Source: DATFVA01 sp963747755
GTDB taxonomy: Bacteria > Bacteroidota > Ignavibacteria > Ignavibacteriales > Ignavibacteriaceae
Reading direction: 5' to 3'
Assembly: GCA_963747755.1 (NCBI GenBank)
Contig: CAVVGK010000018.1
Span: 372,001-436,000, forward strand
DNA: 64,000 nucleotides
Each line of letters starts with the position of its first letter. Within the stretch, counting starts at the first letter, position 1. The notes under the pieces were generated by a model that was given only the letters and a program-made list of their open reading frames with translations, was not told the origin of the DNA and did no database searches. Positions 18,422 through 28,188 of the stretch are shown here, in pieces. The position numbers and the translations under genes were made by a program.

Positions 18422-20914
18422 ATGTTGAAGAAAATATTAATATTTGTATTTATGACAGCTTTAATTAAAAATACATATGCTGATTTTCAATTTGCCGGGA
18501 ATATTATTTCAGCAGAGAAATATGACGATAGAGTAGAATTTAAGCTCAGTAATGCATTATTTAACCTGTATGTTTTGAATGATGACATGATTCGTTTCAG
18601 GTTCACAAATCAGGAAGAATTTTCAGAAGCTCCTTCTTATGCTGTTATAACTCACCCTTCAGGTCAATTTTCATATATCGAAAGCGCCGATTATTACGAG
18701 ATCCAAACAAAAGAACTGATTGTAAGGGTTTCGAAATCCCCGTGCAGGGTAAGCATTTATGATGAAAATATGCACCTGCTGAATGAAGATGAAAAAAGCT
18801 TCGGAGTAGCTTTTGATGCAGATGAAGTCCGCTGCTTTAAAACATTATTTGAAGATGAACTGTTTTATGGATTAGGAGAAAAGACCGGGAGCTTGAAGAA
18901 GAATAGCCAACAGTGGACGATGTGGAATTCTGATACTCCTGATTATACAGAAAACCAGGATCCTCTCTACCAGTCTATACCTTTCTTTATCGGGATCAGG
19001 AACCATAAAGCTTACGGAATATTTTTTGATAATACGTATCGGTCATATTTTAATATGGGTGCAAGCAACAACCGCTTTTACTGGTTTGGTGCCGAGAAGG
19101 GTGAGCTTGATTATTATTTTATAAATGGACCTGAGATAAAAAAGGTCATTTCTCTTTATACGATGCTTACAGGCAGAATGGAAATGCCGCCAATGTGGGC
19201 ACTTGGATACCAGCAGAGCAAATGGAGCTATTACCCTGAGTCGACAGTCACTACCCTGGCACAAACATTCCGTGATAAGAATATCCCCTGCGATGTAATC
19301 TACCTCGATATCCATTATATGAACGGATACAGGGTATTTACCTGGAACCGTGACAGGTTTCCCCATCCTTCCAAAATGCTTAACCATCTTGAGGAACAGG
19401 GATTTAAGGTGATTACTATTGTCGATCCAGGGGTAAAGGCTGACTCAATAGATTATAAAGTTGCTGCTGAAGGATTACAAAATGATCTTTTCATTAAATA
19501 TCCTGATGGTGTGGTGTACCAGGGAGAGGTATGGCCGGGGTGGGCATATTTTCCTGATTTTACCAAGAAGAAAACACGTGAGTGGTGGGGTAAGCAAAAT
19601 GCTGAATTATTGAAACAAGGTGTGGCTGGAATATGGAATGATATGAATGAACCTTCTGCGTGGGGACAGGCAATTCCTGATATAATTCAGTTCGATGATA
19701 ATGGTTTTGGAGCGACTTACAAGAAGATACACAATATTTATGCGCTGGAGATGGCAAAGGCCACTTTTGAGGGAATCAAGAATAACCTCCCGGATAAACG
19801 TCCTTTTATTCTTACCCGTGCAGGATTTGCAGGCATTCAGAGATATGCAGCTGTTTGGACTGGCGACAACGCTGCCAGCGAGGCGCATCTTAAATTAGCC
19901 TGTACAATGGTTCAAGGTTTAAGTCTTAGCGGCGTTCCATTCTGCGGAAGTGATGTAGGCGGTTTTTTCGGATCACCTTCGCAAAGATTATATACAAGAT
20001 GGATGGAGTTGGGTGCGTTCACTCCTTTTTACCGGGGACATACAATAATTAATACGCGCGATCAGGAGCCATGGGCATTCGGCGAAGAAGTGGAAAGGTG
20101 GGTAAAGGATATAATGGAAATTCGTTACCAACTGCTCCCGTTCTTCTATACAGAATTTCATAATTCATCGGAGACCGGAGTGCCGATTGTTCGTTCTATG
20201 TTCCTTAATTACCAGGATGATGAGGAGTGCTATTCCAATGAAGCACAGTTTCAGTATATGATAGGCGAGAACCTGCTCGTTGCTCCGGTGCTGTCAGAGT
20301 TTGAAAATTCAAAGAAGTTGTACCTTCCGGAAGGTCAGTGGCTTGGCTGGTGGGATAATAAAGTATATGAGGGGGGGCAGTGGATACTTGTGGATGCCCC
20401 GATTGATAAGATACCCCTCTATATAAAGCAGGGCGGTGTAATTCCTATGCGTGAGAAAATGGAATATATCGGAGAACATACTCAGGACGCGAGTAGTCTA
20501 ATACTCAAAATTTTCCCCGGTGAGGAATCAAAGAATGAGTTCTACCAGGATGACGGGCAGAGTCTGAAGTACCAGGAAGGGGATTATCTGGTGACAAACA
20601 TAACGGTAAGCAATAATCCAATTCTGGATATCAAACTAGAGAAAAAAGAAGGCAATTACATTCCGGAAATAATTTCGTATCTGCTCAAAATTTACAGAAC
20701 TGAACCCGTTACAAGTGTAACGGTAAACGGGCATCAGCTTAACCGATTTACACAAAAAGATTACCTTGATAGAAACGAAGCAGGATACCACTTCGATTCT
20801 GCGATGAAGATGCTCGTAATTAAATATGTCTCCGAAAGACATACCGGTACTGGAGGAGATCCGATTTCACTCAAATATAACTATAATTCTAAAATAGAGT
20901 TTAAGGTTGAGTAA
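18422..20914 (+). CDS. Glycoside hydrolase family 31 alpha-glucosidase, exported
   Basis: Retaining exo-acting alpha-glycosidase, probably alpha-glucosidase (alpha-xylosidase is possible). With ATG 18422 as start the protein has a signal peptide (LKKILIFVFMTALIKNTYA) and 830 residues. Order: an N-terminal beta-sandwich, the TIM barrel with the nucleophile D407 in GIWNDMNEP and the acid/base D482 in AVWTGDNA, then C-terminal beta domains with a DUF5110-like end (SLILKIFPGEESKNEFYQDDG). Conserved ALGYQQSKWSYYP and CDVIYLDIHYM are also present. An upstream in-frame ATG at 18386 would bury the signal peptide. It ends exactly where the convergent HiPIP gene ends. Predicted to act in the periplasm or outside. 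Confidence 0.93.
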   Translation: MLKKILIFVFMTALIKNTYADFQFAGNIISAEKYDDRVEFKLSNALFNLYVLNDDMIRFRFTNQEEFSEAPSYAVITHPSGQFSYIESADYYEIQTKELIVRVSKSPCRVSIYDENMHLLNEDEKSFGVAFDADEVRCFKTLFEDELFYGLGEKTGSLKKNSQQWTMWNSDTPDYTENQDPLYQSIPFFIGIRNHKAYGIFFDNTYRSYFNMGASNNRFYWFGAEKGELDYYFINGPEIKKVISLYTMLTGRMEMPPMWALGYQQSKWSYYPESTVTTLAQTFRDKNIPCDVIYLDIHYMNGYRVFTWNRDRFPHPSKMLNHLEEQGFKVITIVDPGVKADSIDYKVAAEGLQNDLFIKYPDGVVYQGEVWPGWAYFPDFTKKKTREWWGKQNAELLKQGVAGIWNDMNEPSAWGQAIPDIIQFDDNGFGATYKKIHNIYALEMAKATFEGIKNNLPDKRPFILTRAGFAGIQRYAAVWTGDNAASEAHLKLACTMVQGLSLSGVPFCGSDVGGFFGSPSQRLYTRWMELGAFTPFYRGHTIINTRDQEPWAFGEEVERWVKDIMEIRYQLLPFFYTEFHNSSETGVPIVRSMFLNYQDDEECYSNEAQFQYMIGENLLVAPVLSEFENSKKLYLPEGQWLGWWDNKVYEGGQWILVDAPIDKIPLYIKQGGVIPMREKMEYIGEHTQDASSLILKIFPGEESKNEFYQDDGQSLKYQEGDYLVTNITVSNNPILDIKLEKKEGNYIPEIISYLLKIYRTEPVTSVTVNGHQLNRFTQKDYLDRNEAGYHFDSAMKMLVIKYVSERHTGTGGDPISLKYNYNSKIEFKVE

Positions 20915-21292
20915 TCAGCCGACTGTTTTTGGTTTTACCATCCATTGGTCGCAATAGCCAGTGGGGTTAATAGGACCCTTAACCAGTTCACAAGTTCCGC
21001 AGGGACCGCTGGCCGTCGGTGGTCTCCAGTGAAGGCAATTACTGCAATATTTATCCTCGTTTGGAGTTTGTCCGGTATAGTTATATTGTTTGCGGGTGGC
21101 AAGATCAGCATCTGAAAGCTTACTTACATCACTGCAGGGATCGCTGGCATTCGACTGTTGTCCTGAGTTTTCATTTTCAGCAGGCTTTTTTTCACCGCCG
21201 CCGCAAGCCGCAAGTAAAGTACTTCCTCCAAACAGTATAGATCCTGAGAAGAAAAGGTTTTTAAGAAAGATTTTCCGTGAAAGTTTTCTCAT
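20915..21292 (-). CDS. High-potential iron-sulfur protein (HiPIP)
   Basis: A small periplasmic 4Fe-4S electron carrier, 125 residues. The C-terminal cluster motif is complete: YCSNC, then CGTC..., then GYCDQW with the aromatic residues around it. The N-terminus has an SRKIFLKN motif like a twin-arginine signal (with RK in place of RR) followed by a hydrophobic segment and LLAAC, which could also be a lipobox; HiPIPs are folded before Tat export, so Tat is plausible. Start 21292 is supported by GAGGT just upstream. Its stop abuts the GH31 stop. Confidence 0.9.
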   Translation of the reverse strand: MRKLSRKIFLKNLFFSGSILFGGSTLLAACGGGEKKPAENENSGQQSNASDPCSDVSKLSDADLATRKQYNYTGQTPNEDKYCSNCLHWRPPTASGPCGTCELVKGPINPTGYCDQWMVKPKTVG

Positions 21293-21500
21293 TGTGACCT
21301 CATATTTTGGTTAATGGCTCTCTTCAAATAATCCTTAGAATTATAGGCTTTGAACCTATACAAAATTATTTATTCAAGTTAGTAGAAATCTTGAGATATT
21401 TCACATCCGTAATAAGAACAGCCGAAAGACAAAGAAACGCATAAAGTATTGCGCAAATGGAGGAGAGCATTATTAAAGATTCAGTGTTCGCCACAACCTT

Positions 21501-22781
21501 TTAAGGCTGGTTAAGGGTGAATGAATTTTCTGCAATAAGCGACATGTTATAATAAACCCTGCATTTGTACATCCCGGGTTCTCTTCTTTTTGTTACTGAA
21601 ACTGAGTTTGATAGAACCGTTGAAATATTATTTGGTCCGAATTTAAATGTTTTGTGGTAAAATGAACTGTTGTCAGGGGAGATCCATTCTATTCTGATAG
21701 TAGAGTTAATGGACTTTATCCGGGTATCAATAATACTGATAACTGCGTGTACTTTTCCTTTTGGAGAAATGATAAAATTGTTTCTTATTCCAAATGCTTT
21801 CTTTGTTTTTTTACCCACTTTGCTGCAGAATATTATATCAGCATCAATACCTTTAATCTGAGCTATCCTCAATTCCTCTTTCTTCTCAGGTACAAGCCTG
21901 AATCTCTTTTCAGTTATGAGCCTGTTATAGAGGTAAACTTTAAGGCTGTAATTACCTGACTCTCTGGATTTATTGTTTGCAGAAATTGCACTGCCGACTT
22001 CGGTAGTTGTATCAAATGGTAATATCGAAAAATTTTTACTGTAAAATGGTTTGTCCTCGTTATCGCACCATTTAATTTCACCTGAAAATTCCTTTCCTTT
22101 ATAAAATTCTTTATTAAAAAATTTAATCGCTGCAAATACTTTGGATTTGTTTTTTATTTCAAACGAGGGGATAGTATCTCCCGACATCCCATCATTATGG
22201 TTAATAGTTTTATCAAGGGTGATGACTGCGGAAACAGGGTGGGAGTAATCCTTAGGAAATACTGCCGCGGAATCCGCATTATAATTAACGATTGTAAAGT
22301 TAGTTTCAACTGCTAGCTCTCTGAATAGGTAGACTCTTAATTTGTATTTACCGTTTTCCCTTCTGTCCGCCGGAATAGAAATTATACTGCATATCTCCGA
22401 TACGGTATCGTCAGCAGCTATATCCTCCCGTTTCATAAAGAATGAATTTCCATCAGGATTTATCCAATCTATATGGACCATTACATCACGGCCAGGATGA
22501 AGTTCGCGATTTAATAACTTAATTGAGGCGTAGACTTTTGATCTTTCCCCGGAAGTAAATGTATTTGAAATAAGCTGACGCCCTGCCTCATCTCTTCCTT
22601 TGTAGAGTTGTACTAATACATCCAAATCAGTAGTATCCTTTGGTGAATATAGAACGGTGCTCTCTTCTTGACCTACTACAGGATCGAGACGAGATGAACA
22701 GCCTGTACATACCATGGTGCACAGAATGGTTAAGTACGTCATGACAATAGCTAAAGAATTTGATGCGCGATATCTCTCCAT
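21501..22781 (-). CDS. Triple-repeat lipoprotein, last gene of the pgs operon
   Basis: Unrecognised predicted lipoprotein of 426 residues: hydrophobic N-terminus and lipobox VCTGC at about residue 27. It consists of three internally similar beta-rich units of about 105-115 residues. Each begins KVYASIKLLNREL / KVFAAIKFFNKEF / KVHAVISIIDTRI, continues with IDWINPDGNSFF / IKWCDNEDKPFY / IEWISPDNSSFY and closes with GKYKLRVYLFRELAVETNFTI / GNYSLKVYLYNRLITEKRFRL / GMYKCRVYYNMSLIAENSFTL. The layout suggests Ig-like domains. It lies 5 bases after the acyltransferase gene, so it belongs to the operon starting with pgsB; a surface or periplasmic binding role is inference. Confidence 0.75.
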   Translation of the reverse strand: MERYRASNSLAIVMTYLTILCTMVCTGCSSRLDPVVGQEESTVLYSPKDTTDLDVLVQLYKGRDEAGRQLISNTFTSGERSKVYASIKLLNRELHPGRDVMVHIDWINPDGNSFFMKREDIAADDTVSEICSIISIPADRRENGKYKLRVYLFRELAVETNFTIVNYNADSAAVFPKDYSHPVSAVITLDKTINHNDGMSGDTIPSFEIKNKSKVFAAIKFFNKEFYKGKEFSGEIKWCDNEDKPFYSKNFSILPFDTTTEVGSAISANNKSRESGNYSLKVYLYNRLITEKRFRLVPEKKEELRIAQIKGIDADIIFCSKVGKKTKKAFGIRNNFIISPKGKVHAVISIIDTRIKSINSTIRIEWISPDNSSFYHKTFKFGPNNISTVLSNSVSVTKRREPGMYKCRVYYNMSLIAENSFTLNQP

Positions 22782-22786
22782 GGTAC

Positions 22787-23938
22787 CTATATCATCTTAA
22801 TTATCATATTAGAACTTCTCTGCTTAACTTTCCAGAACCATGCAGAAAGCAGAAGCATTACCGTGAGCAATAATGCAGCTCCGATAAGTGTTTCGGTGAG
22901 GTCACCTACACGGTAAAAGAAATTTATGCGCTTCGAAAATATGCCAAGCAAAGCGATATGCATACAATAAAAGAAGAGCGGAACCTTCCCTATAATACCG
23001 ACAACATCAAGAACCTTTGGAATATATTTGAATAATGCTATAAAGAAAGCTACTCCTGCAACTACGCTTGCAAAGAACCAGATACTGAAGTATAAACTAG
23101 GAGGATACTTCTGATCGAAAAAGAAGGAGTATGAGCCTATCTCAGAGAAAGGAAATATGTTGCCGTAGCCCCGAATCATCCTTATGCCAAAAGCTATTAA
23201 GAAAGCGACGAGGGCAATACCTAAACTGTATAAGATTTTCTCCCTATCGGTTTTCCAGGCTTGAAGCCAGAAGGGTGCCATTACAGATCCCAGAACAGCT
23301 ATCGCAAACCATGGGATCACAGGATATTTATTAAATTCACCTGCATCAACGAATGACTGCATCAAAACCATCTGCCAGGTACTTTTTGGGTCATAATGAA
23401 TCTGCAGCAGAAGTGGGTGGATCAGAAGTATTGCTATCCCTAAAACAAGCCTATACTCCCATTTAAACTGTATTATTAAGGTCAATAGGATCATTGACAT
23501 CCCTATGGAGGATATTATACCAAGGTGGAATGGATCGAAACGTTCGAAGCCGCTCCAGGATGAATTCACCCACGTTATCTGGAGTAGGACCAGGAAAAGG
23601 CTTCGTTTAATCAGGTCCCATCTTATCTTTTTAACAGCGATCCCTTTCTGCGTTCTTTTCTGAAATGTGAACCATACCATGGCTCCATTCATCATAAGAA
23701 AGCCAGGTGCACAGAGGTAGGATGAATAACGAAGAATTACCTGTCCCCATGATGAGAAAAGCGGATCAAGCGGGTCAAGATATTTCCAGATGGAGTTGAG
23801 ATAATAGGAACTGTGATCGAGCAGCATCAGGATTACGATAAAGCCTCTGAACTGGTCAATAAATTCGAATCGTCCAGGTTTGGATTTGACAACATCTGAT
23901 TTCTTTTCCCCTATCACGGTTTCAAGTTCTGCCAGCAT
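22787..23938 (-). CDS. DUF1624 / HGSNAT-like membrane acyltransferase
   Basis: Polytopic membrane protein, 383 residues, about ten hydrophobic segments. The opening RFEFIDQFRGFIVILMLLDHSSYYLN, with its RG and DH, is the signature of the heparan-alpha-glucosaminide N-acetyltransferase-like DUF1624 family, which passes acetyl groups across the membrane; the late FFYCMHIAL segment fits as well. The acceptor here is unknown. As sixth-to-last step it sits inside the pgs operon (gaps of 8 and 5 bases to its neighbours), so modification of the exported polymer or of a carrier is a reasonable guess. Confidence 0.8.
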   Translation of the reverse strand: MLAELETVIGEKKSDVVKSKPGRFEFIDQFRGFIVILMLLDHSSYYLNSIWKYLDPLDPLFSSWGQVILRYSSYLCAPGFLMMNGAMVWFTFQKRTQKGIAVKKIRWDLIKRSLFLVLLQITWVNSSWSGFERFDPFHLGIISSIGMSMILLTLIIQFKWEYRLVLGIAILLIHPLLLQIHYDPKSTWQMVLMQSFVDAGEFNKYPVIPWFAIAVLGSVMAPFWLQAWKTDREKILYSLGIALVAFLIAFGIRMIRGYGNIFPFSEIGSYSFFFDQKYPPSLYFSIWFFASVVAGVAFFIALFKYIPKVLDVVGIIGKVPLFFYCMHIALLGIFSKRINFFYRVGDLTETLIGAALLLTVMLLLSAWFWKVKQRSSNMIIKMI

Positions 23939-23946
23939 ATTGCTCT

Positions 23947-24948
23947 TTATGGTATTTTGATTATGATTAACCCTTCAATTTCATCGGCAACATAAATGTA
24001 TTGATCATCAGCAGCAACCCCTTTTGCATATTCCGTCTGGACAGTACCGATCCTGAAGGGGGCCGAAGGGTTTGAAACATCGATAATTTGAAGTCCGCGC
24101 AGCTCGGTAGCAATGAATACCTTCCCAGAATTATAGTATACCTCTTTTGCATAACCACCGGTCTCAAATTTACCAACTAGTTTTATGTTAAGTGAATCAG
24201 AAAAATCAATTATTGCGAGCCCCCCTGTACCAGAAGCAATATATGCTATAGGATGATCAGGATTTATGCAAACATTCTCAGCATATCCTTCGGTATCAAC
24301 CAATTTAACAAGGGGGTAGTTGCCCCAACCGGTCTGCAGTTGAGAAATATCATATAAAGCAAGACCCATCTCTCCAACTGCTACCAATGCATAATTTTTG
24401 TCAGGTGAACAGTCAACACCCTGGGCATAACCGGGAGTTATCAGAGTGCCGCGGGGATCAGGCTGAGATGGATAGCTAATTTCCGCTATACTTACTCCCT
24501 CTTCGCTGATCGCGGTTAAAAGAAAGTTTTTATATATGCAGAAGTCCTTGCCCGGTTTTATGTTCCTGTTGTTAACTGTCGTGCAGGGTTGACAAGGGTT
24601 GGATACATCTACCACAGTTATGCCGAATATTCCTGAAGCGAGGTATACAATAGTGTCGAGAATTGCAATTTTAGATGAATAACCACGACATCCCTCCGTA
24701 AGGTTAAAGATAATCTCCGGGGATAAATGATTTGCAATATTTATAATTTCCAACCCGCCTTCGCCCTGAGCTATATAGGCAAGCGTATCTCTTACCACCA
24801 CGTCCTGAGCGTATCCCGAGGTCCTATATTTACCTACTATCTTATACCCGCCGTCGCCGCCCATTATCGAGTCCGGATCATTCGGGGTTCCGCATCCTGA
24901 TATCAGGATAAAACTTAGTAAGAATGATGAGATTATATATTTAATCAT
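23947..24948 (-). CDS. LVIVD-repeat beta-propeller lipoprotein
   Basis: Predicted lipoprotein (hydrophobic core, lipobox LISGC) followed by a beta-propeller of about six to seven blades. Each blade has the pattern GYAxxVxxxxxxxYIAxGxxGLxIIDIS, for example GGLEIINIANHLSPEI, YIASGTGGLAIIDFS and RGLQIIDVSNPSAPF. This is the LVIVD repeat common in exported proteins of marine and FCB bacteria; function is generally unknown, with scaffolding or ligand binding suspected. 333 residues. Placed 18 bases after the outer-membrane barrel gene in the pgs operon. Confidence 0.85.
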   Translation of the reverse strand: MIKYIISSFLLSFILISGCGTPNDPDSIMGGDGGYKIVGKYRTSGYAQDVVVRDTLAYIAQGEGGLEIINIANHLSPEIIFNLTEGCRGYSSKIAILDTIVYLASGIFGITVVDVSNPCQPCTTVNNRNIKPGKDFCIYKNFLLTAISEEGVSIAEISYPSQPDPRGTLITPGYAQGVDCSPDKNYALVAVGEMGLALYDISQLQTGWGNYPLVKLVDTEGYAENVCINPDHPIAYIASGTGGLAIIDFSDSLNIKLVGKFETGGYAKEVYYNSGKVFIATELRGLQIIDVSNPSAPFRIGTVQTEYAKGVAADDQYIYVADEIEGLIIIKIP

Positions 24949-24966
24949 TTTTTATTTCCTTAGATT

Positions 24967-26100
24967 TTAAAACTTCAAAAGGTAGCTGATTTTAAGTCCC
25001 GTCTGATATTGGTCATAGCTTTTTTCATTTGAGATATATTCAGCGTTAACTGCAGCCGGCGTGTCCGTTTTCCTGTTTGTTAGAGAATAGAAAGCAGTAA
25101 CTTCAGTATTACCAGGTAAGGTAACGTGATACTCAAAATTCAGATCGAATACTTTATCATGACGTCCGGCATGAATAGGATCTATCTCGTAAAATCCGTT
25201 AGTTGTAAAGAATGTCCTCTCAAGATTTAAGTCGACACTGAGAGAATTATTCATCTTAAGAACTCTAGGGAATTTATAGCTTAATCCTGCAAAGTAGTTA
25301 TGACTGTAGTTATCAGCATTAACATCGTCTGATGTCCCTTTACTCTCTCCGGATTCATCATAACCTTTAGCAATAGATTTATAATACTTATATCCGGCAT
25401 CAACACTTAGATTTTTTGTCAGCGTTTGGAATAATCTAATTCCCAGCATAATATCATCACTATCGTACTCAGTGTTATTCTCATCCAGAAAATATCTGTA
25501 AAAAGAAGCGTATAGCCTCAACCTTGTCTTTTTGAATAAATAATGCTGAATCCAAAAGCTGAAATCATCCTTTGAAAATTCATATGGCTTAAATGTCACG
25601 GGAGTGTATCCATAAACCGAAATCCAGTCCTCATCTCTGAAATGCCTTACATAGAAGTCAGGGATATAGGAATAAGATATCATAAAACTTGATTTCGAAT
25701 AAAAATATTGACGCCAGCTTATACTGAAACGTGTCCAGTTTTTCACATTATTAAATGTGTACATATTATAAGAAGCATCGAGAGAGAAAATTGATTTCAG
25801 TTTTTTAATGATGGTACTCTGGTATGAAACTTCCCCCGAGTACTGCATCACTAAATCGTCATACCTGTTGATATGAAATCGTCCCTCGTCCTGTCGATCA
25901 AGAAAACGCTGCATGTATTTGTCAGAATATTTGAGAATGTTGCTGTCATAGTATGGACTTATAGAAAACCCCGCCTGCCAGTGTTTGACCTTCTTTTTTG
26001 GACTGCCTTCTCCATAACTATCCCCTGAAGAAAAAAACACCATGATAGTTAATATGAATATCATCCTGTATGACAGCCTGTTTATTACATTATAACTCAT
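24967..26100 (-). CDS. Outer-membrane beta-barrel protein of the pgs operon
   Basis: No family name recognised. The 377-residue protein has an N-terminal signal-like segment (MIFILTIMVFFSSGDSYG) and then a long run of alternating amphipathic strands rich in Tyr and Phe (YDSNILKYSD, RFSISWRQYFY, FMISYSYIPDFYV, RLRLYASFYRYF), ending in GLKISYLLKF with a terminal Phe, the usual BAM recognition end. This is the signature of an outer-membrane barrel of about 14-16 strands. Its position between pgs genes makes it the candidate exit pore for the polymer; that is inference. Confidence 0.75.
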   Translation of the reverse strand: MSYNVINRLSYRMIFILTIMVFFSSGDSYGEGSPKKKVKHWQAGFSISPYYDSNILKYSDKYMQRFLDRQDEGRFHINRYDDLVMQYSGEVSYQSTIIKKLKSIFSLDASYNMYTFNNVKNWTRFSISWRQYFYSKSSFMISYSYIPDFYVRHFRDEDWISVYGYTPVTFKPYEFSKDDFSFWIQHYLFKKTRLRLYASFYRYFLDENNTEYDSDDIMLGIRLFQTLTKNLSVDAGYKYYKSIAKGYDESGESKGTSDDVNADNYSHNYFAGLSYKFPRVLKMNNSLSVDLNLERTFFTTNGFYEIDPIHAGRHDKVFDLNFEYHVTLPGNTEVTAFYSLTNRKTDTPAAVNAEYISNEKSYDQYQTGLKISYLLKF

Positions 26101-26102
26101 TT

Positions 26103-27008
26103 TTACTCTTCCAGCTTTACATCTTTTTTGGGAATTAACAACCTTGCAAGTATTGTGTTTTTATCCTTGTCCAGAGGAACTATGGTATAATTATGCAGAC
26201 CAGACGGCACTTGTATATAGAACTCACGCCCTTTACCCGGGATAAGCTTTTTGTTTTTTTTGTAGTTTGTTACCTCAGAATAAATACTGCTCAAGAGATA
26301 GGTATGGATTACCTTGCCATCTTCCTTTACCTGTACACGATAGTCGATCCTCCCTTTCATTTCATAATTAACCTCGAAGCGGGTAAGAACACGCAATGTA
26401 GTAGGTCCGTTGATCCGGATCCTCAAGGGTTTTTTCTGTGTGAATCGGTGGTAATGGACCACATTTTCATGTGTCACAAGATCGACGGGTTCATTCGGGC
26501 GTGAAGGTGAAAGCATCACCCATCTGATATTCTGAGTTTTTTTCCTTTTGAATAAATACCTGGCAATAATAGAAGTACCGTCGTTGCTGGAAGTAAATTC
26601 AAGGGAATGTTCTCCGGGGCCAAGTTCAATATCAAGATTTTTCAGAATTCCGGGCTTACCTGAATTTACCTTTTTAGCAGAGAATTTGCCGGGCTCTGGA
26701 ACCGAGCTATGCTTTACCGGGTTGCTGCCGTCTATTCGGTAAAATAATGAATGCTCCTTCGTGTAATCGCCCGATTTTATAAGTGCTCTGGTTACAACCC
26801 TCAAAATACCCGGTCCTTTAACCAGGAGGTATGAGGGATTATCTTTCAAAAGCATGTAATATGGAACTGAATTATTTCCTTCGGATACACTGATTTTAAT
26901 CCTGTCGCCATGATAAAGCGGTTTCAGGGATTTAAACTGGGTTAAACCATCAGGGACAAAAACAGTTGATAGAATCAGAAGTGTTGCTATAAAATTAGAG
27001 GTTCGCAT
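26103..27008 (-). CDS. Exported two-repeat beta protein of the pgs operon
   Basis: Unrecognised. The 301-residue protein has a signal peptide (SNFIATLLILSTVFVPDGLTQ) and two related halves of about 130 residues. Shared pattern: YLLVKGPGILRVVTRALI...YRIDGSNPVKHSS...GPGEHSLEFTSSNDGTSIIARYLF in the first and LRIRINGPTTLRVLTRFEV...YRVQVKEDGKVIHTY...VPSGLHNYTIVPLDKDKNTILARLLI in the second. It should be periplasmic. It follows pgsW after one base and precedes the barrel gene by two, so it is tightly tied to both and may bridge them. Confidence 0.72.
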   Translation of the reverse strand: MRTSNFIATLLILSTVFVPDGLTQFKSLKPLYHGDRIKISVSEGNNSVPYYMLLKDNPSYLLVKGPGILRVVTRALIKSGDYTKEHSLFYRIDGSNPVKHSSVPEPGKFSAKKVNSGKPGILKNLDIELGPGEHSLEFTSSNDGTSIIARYLFKRKKTQNIRWVMLSPSRPNEPVDLVTHENVVHYHRFTQKKPLRIRINGPTTLRVLTRFEVNYEMKGRIDYRVQVKEDGKVIHTYLLSSIYSEVTNYKKNKKLIPGKGREFYIQVPSGLHNYTIVPLDKDKNTILARLLIPKKDVKLEE

Positions 27009-27009
27009 C

Positions 27010-28188
27010 TTAAAGTTCTGTCATTTCTGGTTGTTTGGTTTCAATAATATCCACAGGATAAGAACCTGATATAATTTCTGTTCCTATCTTGTGCCTTTTT
27101 TTCTCAAATACAAGTACGATAAAAATGCAAACAATAAGAACCAGCGTTGTTACGGCTGTGAGTGCAATGCTGTATCGCTTCTGAACATAAATCTCACCAT
27201 CACCGGGAAGAGGGAGGGGTGAAGGACTAACGGGGAGTCCGTATTTCTCTGCAAGCCTGGTAATATTAAGAAGATGGATGAATGGGATTTTCTTTTCCGA
27301 CATACGTATGAGAACTCCTTTGATCGGGAAATTCTTCATTGGGAGGGGAGGAAAATAACCTTCAGGTATGAACTGGTAATTTTCAGTGGCACCAATGCTT
27401 GCAATCCCTCCCCCGACATTAATATAGAGTTTTGTGGGACCTTCAGCATATTTGTTATATACTTCAAGTCGTCTTTCTATACTATTCTCGAGATACTCTT
27501 CATTTATCAATTCGATATTATTGCGGTCGATGGCAGAACGGATAAGATCCCGCCCCTCGGGACTGAGACCACGACCTCTGTCAAGTCCTCCACCAAAGGA
27601 TGCTGCTGAAGATTTGTTCGCGAAAACTCCTGCATCATATAATGTTTTTTCCATGTCCAGCCAGGTAAGATAGGGATCGTTTGCACCCCAATTTGAAGCA
27701 CCCACCGAAGTAATTATAACCGGCCTGAGTTTCAGTGTCTGTACCGCTGCATGTACTGCGATATTCAATGCAGGGAAGGATCCTGTGAAAGAAATTGCTA
27801 CAGCATCGCCTTCTTTCAGTTCAGCCTCTTTAAGCATCTCAACAACAATAGCAGCAAAGTTAGGATTAAGAGATGTAAGTTTCGCCTCAATGTAACCGCG
27901 GTCAGTAGTAATAGCTGTAATATCCTGACCAATCAAAGCTGTTTTGTTTGGATCGTTGACGGCATCTATGAAAATACCTTTTTGAAGACGTTTTTCTTTC
28001 AGGGCATCCTGGGCTCTTTGTGCCAGTTTTGAAGCTTCCACTTTTTCCTGGTAAAACTCTCGTTTATAATCAACCTTATAATTCTCAACTATGAACAGTC
28101 CTAAAAATGATACGAAAGAGATCAAACCCAGAACCCTGACAGATCCTGCTGAAAAATCTTTCATTTTAAGAATATCAGGATACGTCAT
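27010..28188 (-). CDS. pgsW: Poly-gamma-glutamate system protein (PgsW-like)
   Basis: 392 residues. A membrane helix near residues 18-36 (VLGLISFVSFLGLFIVENY) and another near 335-358 flank a large extracytoplasmic domain. The central part with VAISFTGSFPALNIAVHAAVQTL, ITSVGASNWGANDPYLTWLDME and YINVGGGIASIGA matches, as I recall it, the NCBI family called poly-gamma-glutamate system protein, which co-occurs with PgsB and PgsC in non-Bacillus polyglutamate operons. Its biochemical role is not established. It overlaps pgsC by four bases (ATGA) and is followed after one base by the two-repeat exported protein. Confidence 0.85.
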   Translation of the reverse strand: MTYPDILKMKDFSAGSVRVLGLISFVSFLGLFIVENYKVDYKREFYQEKVEASKLAQRAQDALKEKRLQKGIFIDAVNDPNKTALIGQDITAITTDRGYIEAKLTSLNPNFAAIVVEMLKEAELKEGDAVAISFTGSFPALNIAVHAAVQTLKLRPVIITSVGASNWGANDPYLTWLDMEKTLYDAGVFANKSSAASFGGGLDRGRGLSPEGRDLIRSAIDRNNIELINEEYLENSIERRLEVYNKYAEGPTKLYINVGGGIASIGATENYQFIPEGYFPPLPMKNFPIKGVLIRMSEKKIPFIHLLNITRLAEKYGLPVSPSPLPLPGDGEIYVQKRYSIALTAVTTLVLIVCIFIVLVFEKKRHKIGTEIISGSYPVDIIETKQPEMTEL

